From: Terasakiella sp033100395
GTDB lineage: Bacteria > Pseudomonadota > Alphaproteobacteria > Rhodospirillales > Terasakiellaceae
Reading direction: 5' to 3'
DNA length: 64,000 nucleotides
NCBI RefSeq assembly: GCF_033100395.1
Contig: NZ_JAWLVJ010000009.1
Location: 94,421 to 158,420, forward strand
Below the pieces are notes generated by a model. That model was not told the origin of the DNA and made no database searches. It was given only the letters and a program-made list of their open reading frames with translations. The position numbers and the translations under genes were made by a program. Shown here piece by piece: positions 32,167 through 41,127 of this stretch (positions are counted from its first letter, which is position 1; each line of letters begins with the position of its first letter).

Positions 32167-33891
32167 ATGAACGACCAGAAAAATATGATTTTAGCGATTG
32201 CTCTGTCAGTCGCGATTCTATTTGGCTTCCAATATTTCTTCCCGCCGGCAGATGTGCCTGTGCAGGAAGAGCAAACCACCCAGGTGCAAGGCGCTGCACC
32301 GCAGGCACCAGCCGGTGATCCATCCTTTGCACCACAGATTCCCGGTGCAGCCGATGCGATTAAGAAAGCGGTTGAAACCCGCAGTGAAAAGTTGGATGCG
32401 TCTGCCCGTATCAAAATTGAATCGCCCCGCCTGCACGGATCCATTTCCGTACAGGGTGGCCGCATCGATGATCTGACCCTGATCGATTACCGCGAAGAAT
32501 TGGCAGAAGACAGCCCTGAGATTACCCTGTTGAACCCAAAAGGTCTGCAGAACGCGTACTACGCCGAGTTCGGTTGGTCTGCGCCAAACGTCAAAGTCCC
32601 AACAGCCGATACCGTCTGGGCGACAGACAGTCAGACTTTGAAGGCTGGCGGTTCTGTCAATCTTACATGGGATAACGGCGAAGGCCTGATTTTCCAGCGT
32701 AATATCGCACTGGATGAAAACTATGTTTTCTCCATCAATGATACTGTTGCCAATACCAGTGCGGCTGAAGTTGACCTTTATCCTTATGGTCTGATTTCAC
32801 GTTCCGGCACACCGCAAACAAGCGGCTTCTTCATTCTGCATGAAGGTCTGCTGGGTGTGTTTGATCAGGTTCTGGAAGAACTGGATTACGATGATCTGCA
32901 GGAAACAGGTACCCGCAAGATCGACCCTGTTAAAGGCGGCTGGATCGGCATTACGGACAAATATTGGCTGACCGCCCTGGTTCCTGACCAGAACGCCATG
33001 GTCAACCATCGTTTCAGCCACTACCGCGCTGAAGGTAATGTTGATAAGTATCAGTCTGATTATCTGGGCCCACAGCTGAAAGCAGGGCCTGGTCAGACAG
33101 TAAGCTTTACAAGCAACCTGTTTGCTGGTGCAAAAGAGTTGAACCTGCTGCAAGGCTACAGCGAATCACTGAATGTTGCTGAATTTGATCTGGCAATCGA
33201 TTTCGGTTGGTTCTTCTTTATCACCAAGCCATTCTTTATTGCGATGTCCTGGCTCTATAGTCACCTTGGCAACTATGGTCTTGCGATTCTGGCCCTGACT
33301 GTTGCTGTGAAGGTCGCATTCTTCCCATTGGCGAACACGTCTTATCGTTCCATGGCGAAGATGAAGACCCTTTCACCGAAGATCAAAGAACTGCAAAAGA
33401 AATTTGGCGACGACAAGCAACGTCTGAACCAGGAAATGATGGCGCTTTATAAACGCGAGAAAGCGAATCCGGCATCCGGTTGTCTGCCGATTCTACTGCA
33501 GATCCCTGTGTTCTTTTCTCTCTATAAAGTGCTGTTCGTTTCGATCGAAATGCGCCACGCGCCGTTTTATGGCTGGATTCAGGATTTGTCCGCGCCGGAC
33601 CCAACCTCTATCTTCAACATGTTTGGTCTGATCCCTTGGGATCCGCCACAGATCCTGATGATTGGTATCTGGCCGTTGCTGATGGGTGTGTCCATGTTCC
33701 TGCAACAGAAACTGAACCCACAGCCTGCTGATCCGGTACAGGCGAAAGTGATGATGTTCCTGCCAGTGGTCTTTACCTTCATGCTGGCGGCATTCCCCGC
33801 TGGACTGGTGATCTACTGGGTGTGGAACAACGTTCTGTCCATCGCACAACAGTGGGCGATCATCAAACGTATGGAAAAGAAACCTTCCTAA
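32167..33891 (+). CDS. yidC: Membrane protein insertase YidC
   Basis: 574 residues. An N-terminal helix (IALSVAILFGFQYFF) precedes a large periplasmic domain (about 60-340) of the Gram-negative type. The conserved insertase core follows with five helices: FFITKPFFIAMSWLYSHLGN, then ILALTVAVKVAFFPL with the hydrophilic-groove region, GCLPILLQIPVFFSLYKVL, and near the end FPAGLVIYWVWNNVLSIAQQ. It inserts and folds inner-membrane proteins with or without SecYEG. A strong terminator follows the gene, yet engB starts only 17 bases beyond. Confidence 0.98.
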   Translation: MNDQKNMILAIALSVAILFGFQYFFPPADVPVQEEQTTQVQGAAPQAPAGDPSFAPQIPGAADAIKKAVETRSEKLDASARIKIESPRLHGSISVQGGRIDDLTLIDYREELAEDSPEITLLNPKGLQNAYYAEFGWSAPNVKVPTADTVWATDSQTLKAGGSVNLTWDNGEGLIFQRNIALDENYVFSINDTVANTSAAEVDLYPYGLISRSGTPQTSGFFILHEGLLGVFDQVLEELDYDDLQETGTRKIDPVKGGWIGITDKYWLTALVPDQNAMVNHRFSHYRAEGNVDKYQSDYLGPQLKAGPGQTVSFTSNLFAGAKELNLLQGYSESLNVAEFDLAIDFGWFFFITKPFFIAMSWLYSHLGNYGLAILALTVAVKVAFFPLANTSYRSMAKMKTLSPKIKELQKKFGDDKQRLNQEMMALYKREKANPASGCLPILLQIPVFFSLYKVLFVSIEMRHAPFYGWIQDLSAPDPTSIFNMFGLIPWDPPQILMIGIWPLLMGVSMFLQQKLNPQPADPVQAKVMMFLPVVFTFMLAAFPAGLVIYWVWNNVLSIAQQWAIIKRMEKKPS

Positions 33892-33925
33892 GCGGTTTGA
33901 GATCATCAAAACAATTTTCAAATAC

Positions 33926-33957
33926 ATGAACCCCTGCCTTCGCAGGGGTTCATTTTT
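33926..33957 (+). terminator. Terminator after yidC
   Basis: A perfect 12-base stem ATGAACCCCTGC / GCAGGGGTTCAT with a CTTC loop runs into TTTTT. The CCCCTGCCTTCGCAGGGG core resembles the REP family of this genome. Confidence 0.9.
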
Positions 33958-33973
33958 ATGTTAAGTAGACAAC

Positions 33974-34627
33974 ATGACAGACGAAAAAACATTTACAGAA
34001 GAAGAACTTGAATTCGGCCGCTGGCTTTTTACCCAGCAGACCGACTTCATGCTTGGGGTTGCTGACCTTGTGCAATTGCCCAATACAAGCGCGGTGGAAG
34101 TCTGTTTTGCCGGGCGATCCAATGTGGGGAAATCCAGTCTGATCAATGCTTTGTGCGGACGTACGAACCTTGCGCGCACTTCCAGCACACCGGGGCGTAC
34201 ACAGCAGCTCAATTTCTTCAAGGTGATCGACCAGCTGGTTTTCTGTGACCAGCCGGGTTATGGCTATGCCAAGGCGCCGGTCAAGGAAGTCAAGAAATGG
34301 CAGGAAGTTGTCTTTGCCTACCTGCGTGGCCGTCCGCAACTGCGCCGCGCTTTCGTTCTGATCGACGGGCGCCATGGCATCAAGAATACCGACCGTCCGG
34401 TGATGGAAATGATGGATACGGCAGCCATGTCCTATCAGGTCATCGTCACCAAGGCTGATAAAGCCAAGAAAAGCGAGTTGGAAAAACATATTTCCAATAT
34501 CGAAAAAGAATTAGTGAAGCATCCAGCGGCCCACCCTGAAATTCTGGTGACCAGTTCTGAAAAAGGAACGGGCATTCCCGAAGTTCGCGCAACAATTGGC
34601 CGTTTGGTGAAAGAGTTTGAATTATGA
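33974..34627 (+). CDS. engB: Ribosome-biogenesis GTPase EngB (YsxC/YihA)
   Basis: This 217-residue GTPase is needed for late 50S assembly. G1 is AGRSNVGKSSLI near residue 50, G2 is in SSTPGRTQQLNFF, G3 is DQPGYGYA and G4 is VTKADK, with an SSEKGTG G5-like segment. It overlaps argB by four bases (ATGA). Its place after yidC is conserved in alphaproteobacteria. Confidence 0.96.
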   Translation: MTDEKTFTEEELEFGRWLFTQQTDFMLGVADLVQLPNTSAVEVCFAGRSNVGKSSLINALCGRTNLARTSSTPGRTQQLNFFKVIDQLVFCDQPGYGYAKAPVKEVKKWQEVVFAYLRGRPQLRRAFVLIDGRHGIKNTDRPVMEMMDTAAMSYQVIVTKADKAKKSELEKHISNIEKELVKHPAAHPEILVTSSEKGTGIPEVRATIGRLVKEFEL

Positions 34628-35559
34628 CCACGCTAGATACCTCGAATATGACTGAACAGGATTACCTGTCCCAAGCTGTCACCCTGTCAGAAGCCCTGCC
34701 TTATATGCAGCGCTATGCCGGTGAAACTGTGGTGATCAAATATGGCGGGCACGCGATGGGTGATCCGGCATTGGCCAAACTGTTTGCCAAAGACATTGTG
34801 CTGTTGAAACAAGTGGGCATTAACCCGGTTGTTGTGCATGGTGGTGGTCCGCAAATCGGCCGCATGCTGGAACGTCTGGCAGTAGAAAGTGATTTTATCG
34901 ATGGTCTGCGCGTAACGGACCAGGCCACCGTTGATGTGGTGGAAATGGTTTTGTCCGGTTCTATCAACAAATCTATCGTGGCTGATATCAATCAGGCGGG
35001 TGGTTTTGCCGTTGGTCTGTCCGGTAAAGACGGTCATCTAATCGAAGCCAAGAAACTGCATCGCACCAAGAAAGACCCGGAATCGAACATTGAACGTGTT
35101 CTGGATCTGGGCTTTGTGGGGGAACCTGCAGTGATCACCCCGCATATTCTGGACAGCTTTCTGGAATCCGACATTATTCCGGTCATCGCGCCGATCGGGG
35201 CGGGGCCAAATGGAGAAACGTTTAACATCAATGCGGATACCGCAGCGGGTGCGATTGCTTCTGCCATTGATGCCAAGCGTCTTTTGATGCTGACGGATAT
35301 TGCAGGGGTTCTGGATAAGGACAAGAATCTAATTCAGGAAATGAACGCCGATGAAGCCCGTAACATGATCGCGGACGGCACCATCAACGGTGGCATGATT
35401 CCGAAGATCGAAACATGTCTGAATGCGGTTGAACCAAATGAAGATGCACCGGGCGTCAACGCCGCCGTCATCATGGATGGCCGTGTGCCCCATGCTGTTT
35501 TGTTGGAAATCTTTACCGAACATGGTGCAGGCACCATGGTTCGCAGTTCGGAAGGTTGA
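34624..35559 (+). CDS. argB: Acetylglutamate kinase
   Basis: This 311-residue enzyme phosphorylates N-acetyl-L-glutamate in arginine synthesis. KYGGHAMG near 39, VHGGGPQIGRML near 73 and LTDIAGVLDKD near 222 are the amino-acid-kinase family motifs; NGGMIPKIETCLNAV near the end carries the conserved lysine. The length with an N-terminal extension helix suits the hexameric arginine-inhibited class. It is translationally coupled to engB. Confidence 0.97.
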   Translation: MTTLDTSNMTEQDYLSQAVTLSEALPYMQRYAGETVVIKYGGHAMGDPALAKLFAKDIVLLKQVGINPVVVHGGGPQIGRMLERLAVESDFIDGLRVTDQATVDVVEMVLSGSINKSIVADINQAGGFAVGLSGKDGHLIEAKKLHRTKKDPESNIERVLDLGFVGEPAVITPHILDSFLESDIIPVIAPIGAGPNGETFNINADTAAGAIASAIDAKRLLMLTDIAGVLDKDKNLIQEMNADEARNMIADGTINGGMIPKIETCLNAVEPNEDAPGVNAAVIMDGRVPHAVLLEIFTEHGAGTMVRSSEG

Positions 35560-35560
35560 T

Positions 35561-35959
35561 TTAATTCAGCTTCTGCCCATTGGGCAGGGTAGCGACTTTA
35601 AGGGCGATGGATTGGCGACGGGCTTTTTCCCGCATCAGGATATCGTCCGCTGCCACATTGCCCAGTTCCTTATCCAATGAGGCTGAAACATCGCCTGCGG
35701 CAATGAGCGCGAGATAGCGGGAACAACAGACCCGCAAGAAAGATGTGAAATTGCCCAGATCATGTTCTGCATCAATGGATTCGTGATATAGTTTGGTGAT
35801 CAGCTGGTTCACCGTCATGCAATCACGATAGGCAATTTCCTGCAATGTTGACCAGAAGAAGTTTTCCATGCGGATGGAGGTGGCGACACCGTCAATGCGC
35901 AGGGACTTTGACTGGCTGACCCACATATCACTTTCAGCACCGATAAATAACTGGCACAT
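35561..35959 (-). CDS. Ribbon-helix-helix (RHH_4) domain protein
   Basis: This 132-residue protein matches the alphaproteobacterial RHH_4 family: KSLRIDGVATSIRMENFFW (the beta-strand arm and first helix), TLQEIAYRDCMTVNQLITKLYHE, then FTSFLRVCCSRYL. It probably binds DNA as a dimer, like related small regulators. The target is unknown. AAAGGAG stands six bases before the ATG. It is convergent with argB and 30 bp downstream of the PfpI-like gene on the same strand. Confidence 0.88.
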   Translation of the reverse strand: MCQLFIGAESDMWVSQSKSLRIDGVATSIRMENFFWSTLQEIAYRDCMTVNQLITKLYHESIDAEHDLGNFTSFLRVCCSRYLALIAAGDVSASLDKELGNVAADDILMREKARRQSIALKVATLPNGQKLN

Positions 35960-35989
35960 GGAAAACTCCTTTTGTCGGTTGGTATCTGA

Positions 35990-36553
35990 CTATTTCAACA
36001 ATGCCATAAATTGCGCAAGCCAGCTAGGGTGTGCAGGCCAGGCGGGTGCGGTGACCAGATTACCGTCCGTTACGGCTTCAGTGACTTCGATGTCGGCATA
36101 AGTGCCACCTGCTGCGGTTACTTCCGGCGCGCAAGCCGGGTAAGCAGAAACCGTGCGACCTTCCAGAACACCTGCCGGGGCCAGAAGCTGTGCGCCGTGG
36201 CAGATGGCCGCAATCGGTTTATTCGCGCGGAAGAAATGTTGCACCATTTCAATGACAGTGTCGTTCAGGCGCAAATATTCAGGCGCACGTCCGCCGGGGA
36301 TGACCAGCGCGTCGTAATCTTCTGCCTTGATATCGGCAAAGGTCGCGTTCAGGGCAAAGTTATGACCGGGTTTTTCGGTGTAGGTCTGATGGCCTTCAAA
36401 GTCGTGAATGGCTGTGGCAACCACATCGCCTGCTGCCTTGTCCGGACAAACCGCATCGACCGTATGGCCAACCGCCATCAGGGCCTGAAAGGGAACCATT
36501 GTTTCATAGTCTTCGGTGAAATCACCTGTGATCATCAAGATTTTTTTGCTCAT
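35990..36553 (-). CDS. DJ-1/PfpI-superfamily protein
   Basis: About 187 residues from ATG 36553, which has GGAGG five bases upstream. The start KKILMITGDFTEDYETMVPF and the nucleophile elbow PIAAICHGAQLLAPAGVL (Cys with His) are typical of the PfpI/DJ-1 class I glutamine-amidotransferase-like fold. LVIPGGRAPEYLR carries the conserved glycine turn. Members act as deglycases, proteases or chaperones, and the true activity cannot be read. It is 58 bp downstream of a LysR gene on the same strand. Confidence 0.88.
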   Translation of the reverse strand: MSKKILMITGDFTEDYETMVPFQALMAVGHTVDAVCPDKAAGDVVATAIHDFEGHQTYTEKPGHNFALNATFADIKAEDYDALVIPGGRAPEYLRLNDTVIEMVQHFFRANKPIAAICHGAQLLAPAGVLEGRTVSAYPACAPEVTAAGGTYADIEVTEAVTDGNLVTAPAWPAHPSWLAQFMALLK

Positions 36554-36611
36554 AAAAGCCTCCGTGTTTTTGATGGGGGAGACTCTATCTGACAATGAAC
36601 AGGCGTGGGTG

Positions 36612-37526
36612 TTACCCGGATACTACATCGCCAAAAAGCTGATCCAGCCGCGCCTTTTCTGCCCGTGCTTCTTTCATCACCCAGTCTTTGAAAGTCTTGA
36701 TTTTCGGGAGGTTAGCAGATTGTTTAGGACAAACGATCCAGTAAGAATAAGGTACGGATAAATCAATATCAAAGGGGCGAACCAATCGGCCATTCAACAG
36801 ATTGTGGGCGGCCAGTCCGGTGCGTGCCAGGGCCACGCCCTGCCCATCGACACAGGCATCAATGATCAGGGTAGCCCGATTCAGAATCGGCCCCCGGCTG
36901 CGATCAATATCTTCAATGCCTGCTGCGCGCAGCCACTTTAACCAGTCATCCCGGCTATCGAGATGCAGCAATGGGTAGCGCGCAAGGTCGTTTGGTGTCT
37001 TGATGTCCAGATCAGGACTGCAGACGGGAAAAAGGGTTTCGGTATAAAGCTTGGTCACATCCAGACCGGGCAGATTACCGTCGCTATGGCGGATGGCGAT
37101 ATCTACATCGTCGCTGGTAAAATCGGTATGGCGCATGCTGGCACTGACGCGTAGATCTACATCCGGATGTTCTTCGGCAAAGCGCCCCAGGCGATGGATC
37201 AACCATTGTGATGCAAAGTTGGGGGAGATACTCAGCGTCAGGATTTGGGAATTCTGGCTTTTCAACAATCGTTCTGTGCCATGGGCGATACTGTCAAAGG
37301 CATCGCGCATCACGATCAAATAATCTTGCCCGGCCTGTGTCAGGGTGAGTTTCTGGGGTTCACGTGCAAAAAGTTTCAGGCCCAGTTCCGCTTCCAATGC
37401 TTTGACCTGATGACTGACGGCCCCTTGAGTGACGCACAATTCCTCGGCTGCCTTGGTGAAACTTTCATGGCGTGCTGCTGCTTCAAAGGCCTTGAGACCG
37501 TTTAATGAGGGAAGTTTACGTGCCAT
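36612..37526 (-). CDS. LysR-family regulator, GcvA-like
   Basis: This 304-residue protein has the HTH in the first 65 residues: LPSLNGLKAFEAAARHESFTKAAEELCVTQGAVSHQVKALEAELG. The co-inducer domain begins near residue 95 (ILTLSISPNFASQWLIHRLG). The LNGLKAFEAAARH form is characteristic of the GcvA/AmpR branch. The target is unknown. It is likely co-transcribed with the PfpI gene. A DUF1127 gene is divergent, 106 bp away, and may be its target. Confidence 0.92.
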   Translation of the reverse strand: MARKLPSLNGLKAFEAAARHESFTKAAEELCVTQGAVSHQVKALEAELGLKLFAREPQKLTLTQAGQDYLIVMRDAFDSIAHGTERLLKSQNSQILTLSISPNFASQWLIHRLGRFAEEHPDVDLRVSASMRHTDFTSDDVDIAIRHSDGNLPGLDVTKLYTETLFPVCSPDLDIKTPNDLARYPLLHLDSRDDWLKWLRAAGIEDIDRSRGPILNRATLIIDACVDGQGVALARTGLAAHNLLNGRLVRPFDIDLSVPYSYWIVCPKQSANLPKIKTFKDWVMKEARAEKARLDQLFGDVVSG

Positions 37527-37632
37527 ATCCTGCCATAGCCTTAGTTTTTCTCATGAAGGATAGAGAAATGATGCTTTGAAGGCAAATCAAAAGACGGGCA
37601 GTCTGGGGCTCAGAAATCAAAGGAGACTGAAT

Positions 37633-37851
37633 ATGTGTAACGTATCTGAGGCCCAAAAGGCCCCAATGCCAATGGTGAAACTCGCTTTTCCTACTGGCAT
37701 TATTTCTAAGTCTATTGCAACTGCCTTGCGCATGTATGGGCGCGCATCCCAACGCAGGCAGCTGCAAAATCTGGATGTATATCGTTTGAATGACCTGGGC
37801 TTAACTCAAGAAGATGTGGCCCGTGAATGTGCGAAACCCTTCTGGAAATAG
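37633..37851 (+). CDS. DUF1127 small protein
   Basis: 72 residues from ATG 37633 (AGGAG seven bases upstream). The C-terminal part, RQLQNLDVYRLNDLGLTQEDVARECAKPFW, is the DUF1127 (YjiS-like) motif, an Arg-rich short domain thought to bind RNA in some alphaproteobacteria and to influence phosphate and carbon regulation. The N-terminal 30 residues are less conserved. It is convergent with the DUF302 gene, the stops being one base apart. Confidence 0.9.
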   Translation: MCNVSEAQKAPMPMVKLAFPTGIISKSIATALRMYGRASQRRQLQNLDVYRLNDLGLTQEDVARECAKPFWK

Positions 37852-37852
37852 G

Positions 37853-38317
37853 TTAGAGCGAGTCTTTGGCGATCTTTGCCAGAATGTCGTCCAGTTCAAG
37901 CGCCATTTTATCAAGTTCGGCCGAACCATAGGGTTTAAAGACATCGCTTGCCAGACGGTAGGTCAGTTTCGCCGTGCCGTCCTTTTCTTCCGTTACATAC
38001 AGACGAAGCGGGGCTTCGATCCCTGCGGGGATGCTGGCTTTTAGCATACGAACAGCAAAGCGCGGGTGATAGACCATCAAGACCTGATTGCCCGCAATTT
38101 CAACACCGATCTTCTTAGCTCCGCAATGGGCACAGGCATGGGACACCAGACCCATTTTATTGGCTGAGATGGCTTTTTTCAGATTTTCGACATAAGCCGC
38201 AAAGGGTTGGTTGGTTTCAACCGTCTGAAAAGACGGCATGCTGCCTGCCAATGACGGGCTGGACAGTGTTCCAACCACCAGCAAGGACAGGCAGAGTTTT
38301 TTGAGTTTGTTTAACAT
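37853..38317 (-). CDS. DUF302 periplasmic protein
   Basis: About 154 residues from ATG 38317 (GGAG seven bases upstream). A signal peptide (NKLKKLCLSLLVVGTLSS, ending SLAGS) is followed by the DUF302 fold: NQPFAAYVENLKKAISANKMGLVSHA, a CAHCG pair, NQVLMVYHPRFAVRMLKA and IEAPLRLYVTE. The CxxC pair could bind a metal or form a disulphide, which is inference. The function of DUF302 is not established. Confidence 0.85.
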   Translation of the reverse strand: MLNKLKKLCLSLLVVGTLSSPSLAGSMPSFQTVETNQPFAAYVENLKKAISANKMGLVSHACAHCGAKKIGVEIAGNQVLMVYHPRFAVRMLKASIPAGIEAPLRLYVTEEKDGTAKLTYRLASDVFKPYGSAELDKMALELDDILAKIAKDSL

Positions 38318-38398
38318 TGGAAGTCTCCGATTTTTATGGATCATTTCCAATAGGCCAAACAGGTGTTCACAGGCAAATCACAAACCTGTGACGCCCTC

Positions 38399-39049
38399 TC
38401 ATTTGGAAAGGGCAATCACCTTGTTCACGCAAGCTTCCGCCCCATCGGCGATTTGCGCGATGTTGGCGTCCAGCATATAACAGGGCGAGGTGACGACCTT
38501 GGCGGCTTCATCCACAATGATTTCGCCGTGATCGGTGGCTTCATGGGTGCAGCCCAATGTTTCAATCGCGCTAGCTGTGCCTTCATCCTGACCGATGGTC
38601 AGGGTCACATCGCCAAAGACTTTGGCCAGAACCGCTGGGGTGATACAAAGCGCCCCGATGGGTTTGGAGGCCGCGCGCGTTGCTTTCAAGGCATCGGCTA
38701 CATCTGCGTTTACCTGACAGTCTGGTCCATCAAGAGCAAAGCTCGACAAGTTTTTGGCAGCCCCAAATCCACCCGGCAGCATCAGTGCATCAAAATCAGC
38801 CGGATTATAATCTGACAAGGCTTTGATATCGCCACGGGCAATGCGTGATGATTCGACTAAAACATTGCGGGTTTCATCCATTTCATCGCCTGTCATATGA
38901 TTGATGACATGGTGTTGGTCGATATTGGGGGCGAAACATTGATAGCTTGCCCCTGCACGCTGGATCGCCAACAGGGTCAGAACCGATTCATGGATTTCTG
39001 CGCCGTCAAACACGCCACAGCCGGAAAGAACCACCGCAATTTTTGTCAT
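38399..39049 (-). CDS. elbB: ElbB-type glyoxalase-like DJ-1 superfamily protein
   Basis: 216 residues from ATG 39049 (GGGAG nine bases upstream; an upstream TTG is not used). AVVLSGCGVFDGAEIHESVLTLLAI, then LMLPGGFGAAKNLSSFA and PIGALCITPAVLAK with the conserved Cys, are diagnostic of ElbB, annotated as isoprenoid biosynthesis glyoxalase. A second DJ-1-superfamily gene lies 2 kb away on the same strand. Physiological function is poorly known. Confidence 0.93.
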   Translation of the reverse strand: MTKIAVVLSGCGVFDGAEIHESVLTLLAIQRAGASYQCFAPNIDQHHVINHMTGDEMDETRNVLVESSRIARGDIKALSDYNPADFDALMLPGGFGAAKNLSSFALDGPDCQVNADVADALKATRAASKPIGALCITPAVLAKVFGDVTLTIGQDEGTASAIETLGCTHEATDHGEIIVDEAAKVVTSPCYMLDANIAQIADGAEACVNKVIALSK

Positions 39050-39097
39050 TGTCAAATACTCCCTATAGATGTTTTTCAGGAGTATGGGCCAAGTTGT

Positions 39098-41011
39098 CTA
39101 ATTTCCAAAGAGTCTTTCAAAGAAGCCTTTTACTTTTTCAACAGGTTCGGGCTGTTCATCGCCGGGCAGGGGCTTGGGTGGCAGGCTTGCGTGCGCGGAA
39201 TGCATGATCTTGCCCCAGAGTTCTGCAGGCAGCGATCCACCACTGACTTTTTTCATGGGCTTTTCATTATCATTGCCCATCCAGACACCCATGATCAGGT
39301 CTGCGCTATAGCCGACAAACCAGGCATCCCGGAATCCCTGTGATGTTCCACTTTTACCCGCAACGGTGCGATTGATGTTGGCTTTTTTGCCTGTGCCTTC
39401 GATCATGACGGCTTTCATCATCTTGTTCATTTCTGCCACATGATTGGGCGCAACGATGCGTCCTGTGCCCCCGCCTGTGCGTTGGTATAAAACATCGCCT
39501 GCCGCCTCGCGGATGGTTTCAATCCCAAAGGGGAAAACACCGTATCCGCCATTGGCAAAGGGACCATAAGCCGCTGTCAGTTCCAGCAAGTTCACTTCGC
39601 TGGACCCAAGCGCGATGGATGGATGTGCCTTGAGGTCTGATGTAATCCCCAGACGGTGGGCGGTTTCCACCACATTGCGGTAACCAACCTTTTGCCCGAC
39701 CTTGGCTGCAACCGTATTGACCGATTCTGCCATCGCTTTGGAAAGGGTAATTTCCCCCAGATACTGACCGGAATAGTTACGCGGTTTCCAATTCTGGATG
39801 GTGACAGGTTCATCTTTTATGGTTGTCTCAGCTGTCATGCCGCGCTCAATCCCTGCGAGAAAGACAAAGGGTTTAAAGACAGAACCGGGTTGGCGGCGTG
39901 CCTGTGTTGCCCGGTTAAACTGACTTTTGCCATAAGAATATCCCCCGACCATGGCACGCACCGCCCCGTCGGGTGCAAGGACGACAATGGCGCTTTGGGT
40001 GATGTTTTTCTTTTTACCTTCGGCATTCAGCATGCGGCGCATCTGGGTGGCGGCATCTCGTTGCAGCTTCATGTCCAGCGTGGTGATAACGGTTAAATCT
40101 TTTTTGACCGGGCCGATATAATCACGCACCTGATCCATCACCCAATTGGCAAAATACTGTCCGGCCTTATGGGGCTTGGCGGATTTTATGACGCGCTTTT
40201 TATGACGTTTGGCCTGGTCGGCTTGGGTCTGGGTCAGGTAACCCGCATTCACCATATTCATCAGCACAACTGATGTGCGTTGAGCGGCCTGTTTGGGGCT
40301 TGCCAGCGGATTATAGCGGCTGGGGGCTTTTAACAGGCCAGCGATCAATGCGGATTCGTATAAAGACAGATTGCGCGCCGATTTTGAAAAATATTTTCGC
40401 GCAGCGGCTTCTACCCCATAGGTACCTGCCCCGAAATAGACCCGGTTCAGATAAAGGGTGAAAATTTGATCCTTGGTGAATTTATGTTCCAGCCAGAGGG
40501 CAAGCAGCAGTTCCTGCACTTTACGTTTGATGGAACGTTCCGGTGATAAAAACAGGTTTTTCGCCACTTGCTGAGTGAGCGTTGATCCCCCCTGTCGCAC
40601 CCGTCCTGCCATGACGTTGGTGACAAGGGCGCGGGCCAGACCAATGACATCTACGCCGAAATGATCATAGAATCGGCGATCTTCTGTCGCCATGATGGCC
40701 TGTGGGAGATATTCAGGTAAGTCACTGACCTGTAGGGCTTCGCCGTATAAATCACCACTGGTGGCAATGACGATTCCATCACTGGACAGTAACGTCAGGC
40801 CGGGGCGGCGGTCCACCTCCATGGCGTTGTCGATTTCCGGCAGGTCGTAGGCATAATACACCAGTACCGCACCCAAAGCGATGCAGCCCCAGACCCCGAT
40901 GGTTGCCAGCCACATCATCGCACGTTTCAGGGTGATGCGAGGTTTTGGCGGGGCTTTTTTTGTTTGGCGTTTTGTTTTCTTTTTCTGGCTCATGGGATGC
41001 TTATGCACCAT
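39098..41011 (-). CDS. Class A penicillin-binding protein (PBP1A family)
   Basis: This 637-residue bifunctional cell-wall synthase has a cytoplasmic basic tail, a membrane helix (about 33-53) and a GT51 glycosyltransferase domain: ATEDRRFYDHFGVDVIGLARA, GGSTLTQQVAKNLFL and KVQELLLALWLEHKFTK. The transpeptidase domain has SxxK in RQPGSVFKPF, SVN, and KSGTSQG near 570 as the KTG box. It is shorter than typical PBP1A because no OB insert is visible. An ATG at 40993 is an alternative start; neither has a clear ribosome site. Confidence 0.94.
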   Translation of the reverse strand: MVHKHPMSQKKKTKRQTKKAPPKPRITLKRAMMWLATIGVWGCIALGAVLVYYAYDLPEIDNAMEVDRRPGLTLLSSDGIVIATSGDLYGEALQVSDLPEYLPQAIMATEDRRFYDHFGVDVIGLARALVTNVMAGRVRQGGSTLTQQVAKNLFLSPERSIKRKVQELLLALWLEHKFTKDQIFTLYLNRVYFGAGTYGVEAAARKYFSKSARNLSLYESALIAGLLKAPSRYNPLASPKQAAQRTSVVLMNMVNAGYLTQTQADQAKRHKKRVIKSAKPHKAGQYFANWVMDQVRDYIGPVKKDLTVITTLDMKLQRDAATQMRRMLNAEGKKKNITQSAIVVLAPDGAVRAMVGGYSYGKSQFNRATQARRQPGSVFKPFVFLAGIERGMTAETTIKDEPVTIQNWKPRNYSGQYLGEITLSKAMAESVNTVAAKVGQKVGYRNVVETAHRLGITSDLKAHPSIALGSSEVNLLELTAAYGPFANGGYGVFPFGIETIREAAGDVLYQRTGGGTGRIVAPNHVAEMNKMMKAVMIEGTGKKANINRTVAGKSGTSQGFRDAWFVGYSADLIMGVWMGNDNEKPMKKVSGGSLPAELWGKIMHSAHASLPPKPLPGDEQPEPVEKVKGFFERLFGN

Positions 41012-41127
41012 GGCGTGTTATGATTCTATTAAAACAGGATGAAAAAACGGCTTTTTTGTATTTCTAAAGGGAAATTTTCTGTGCATAATGCAAAAAGAAA
41101 TTTAAAAGCAATGAGTTCTGCAAGCGT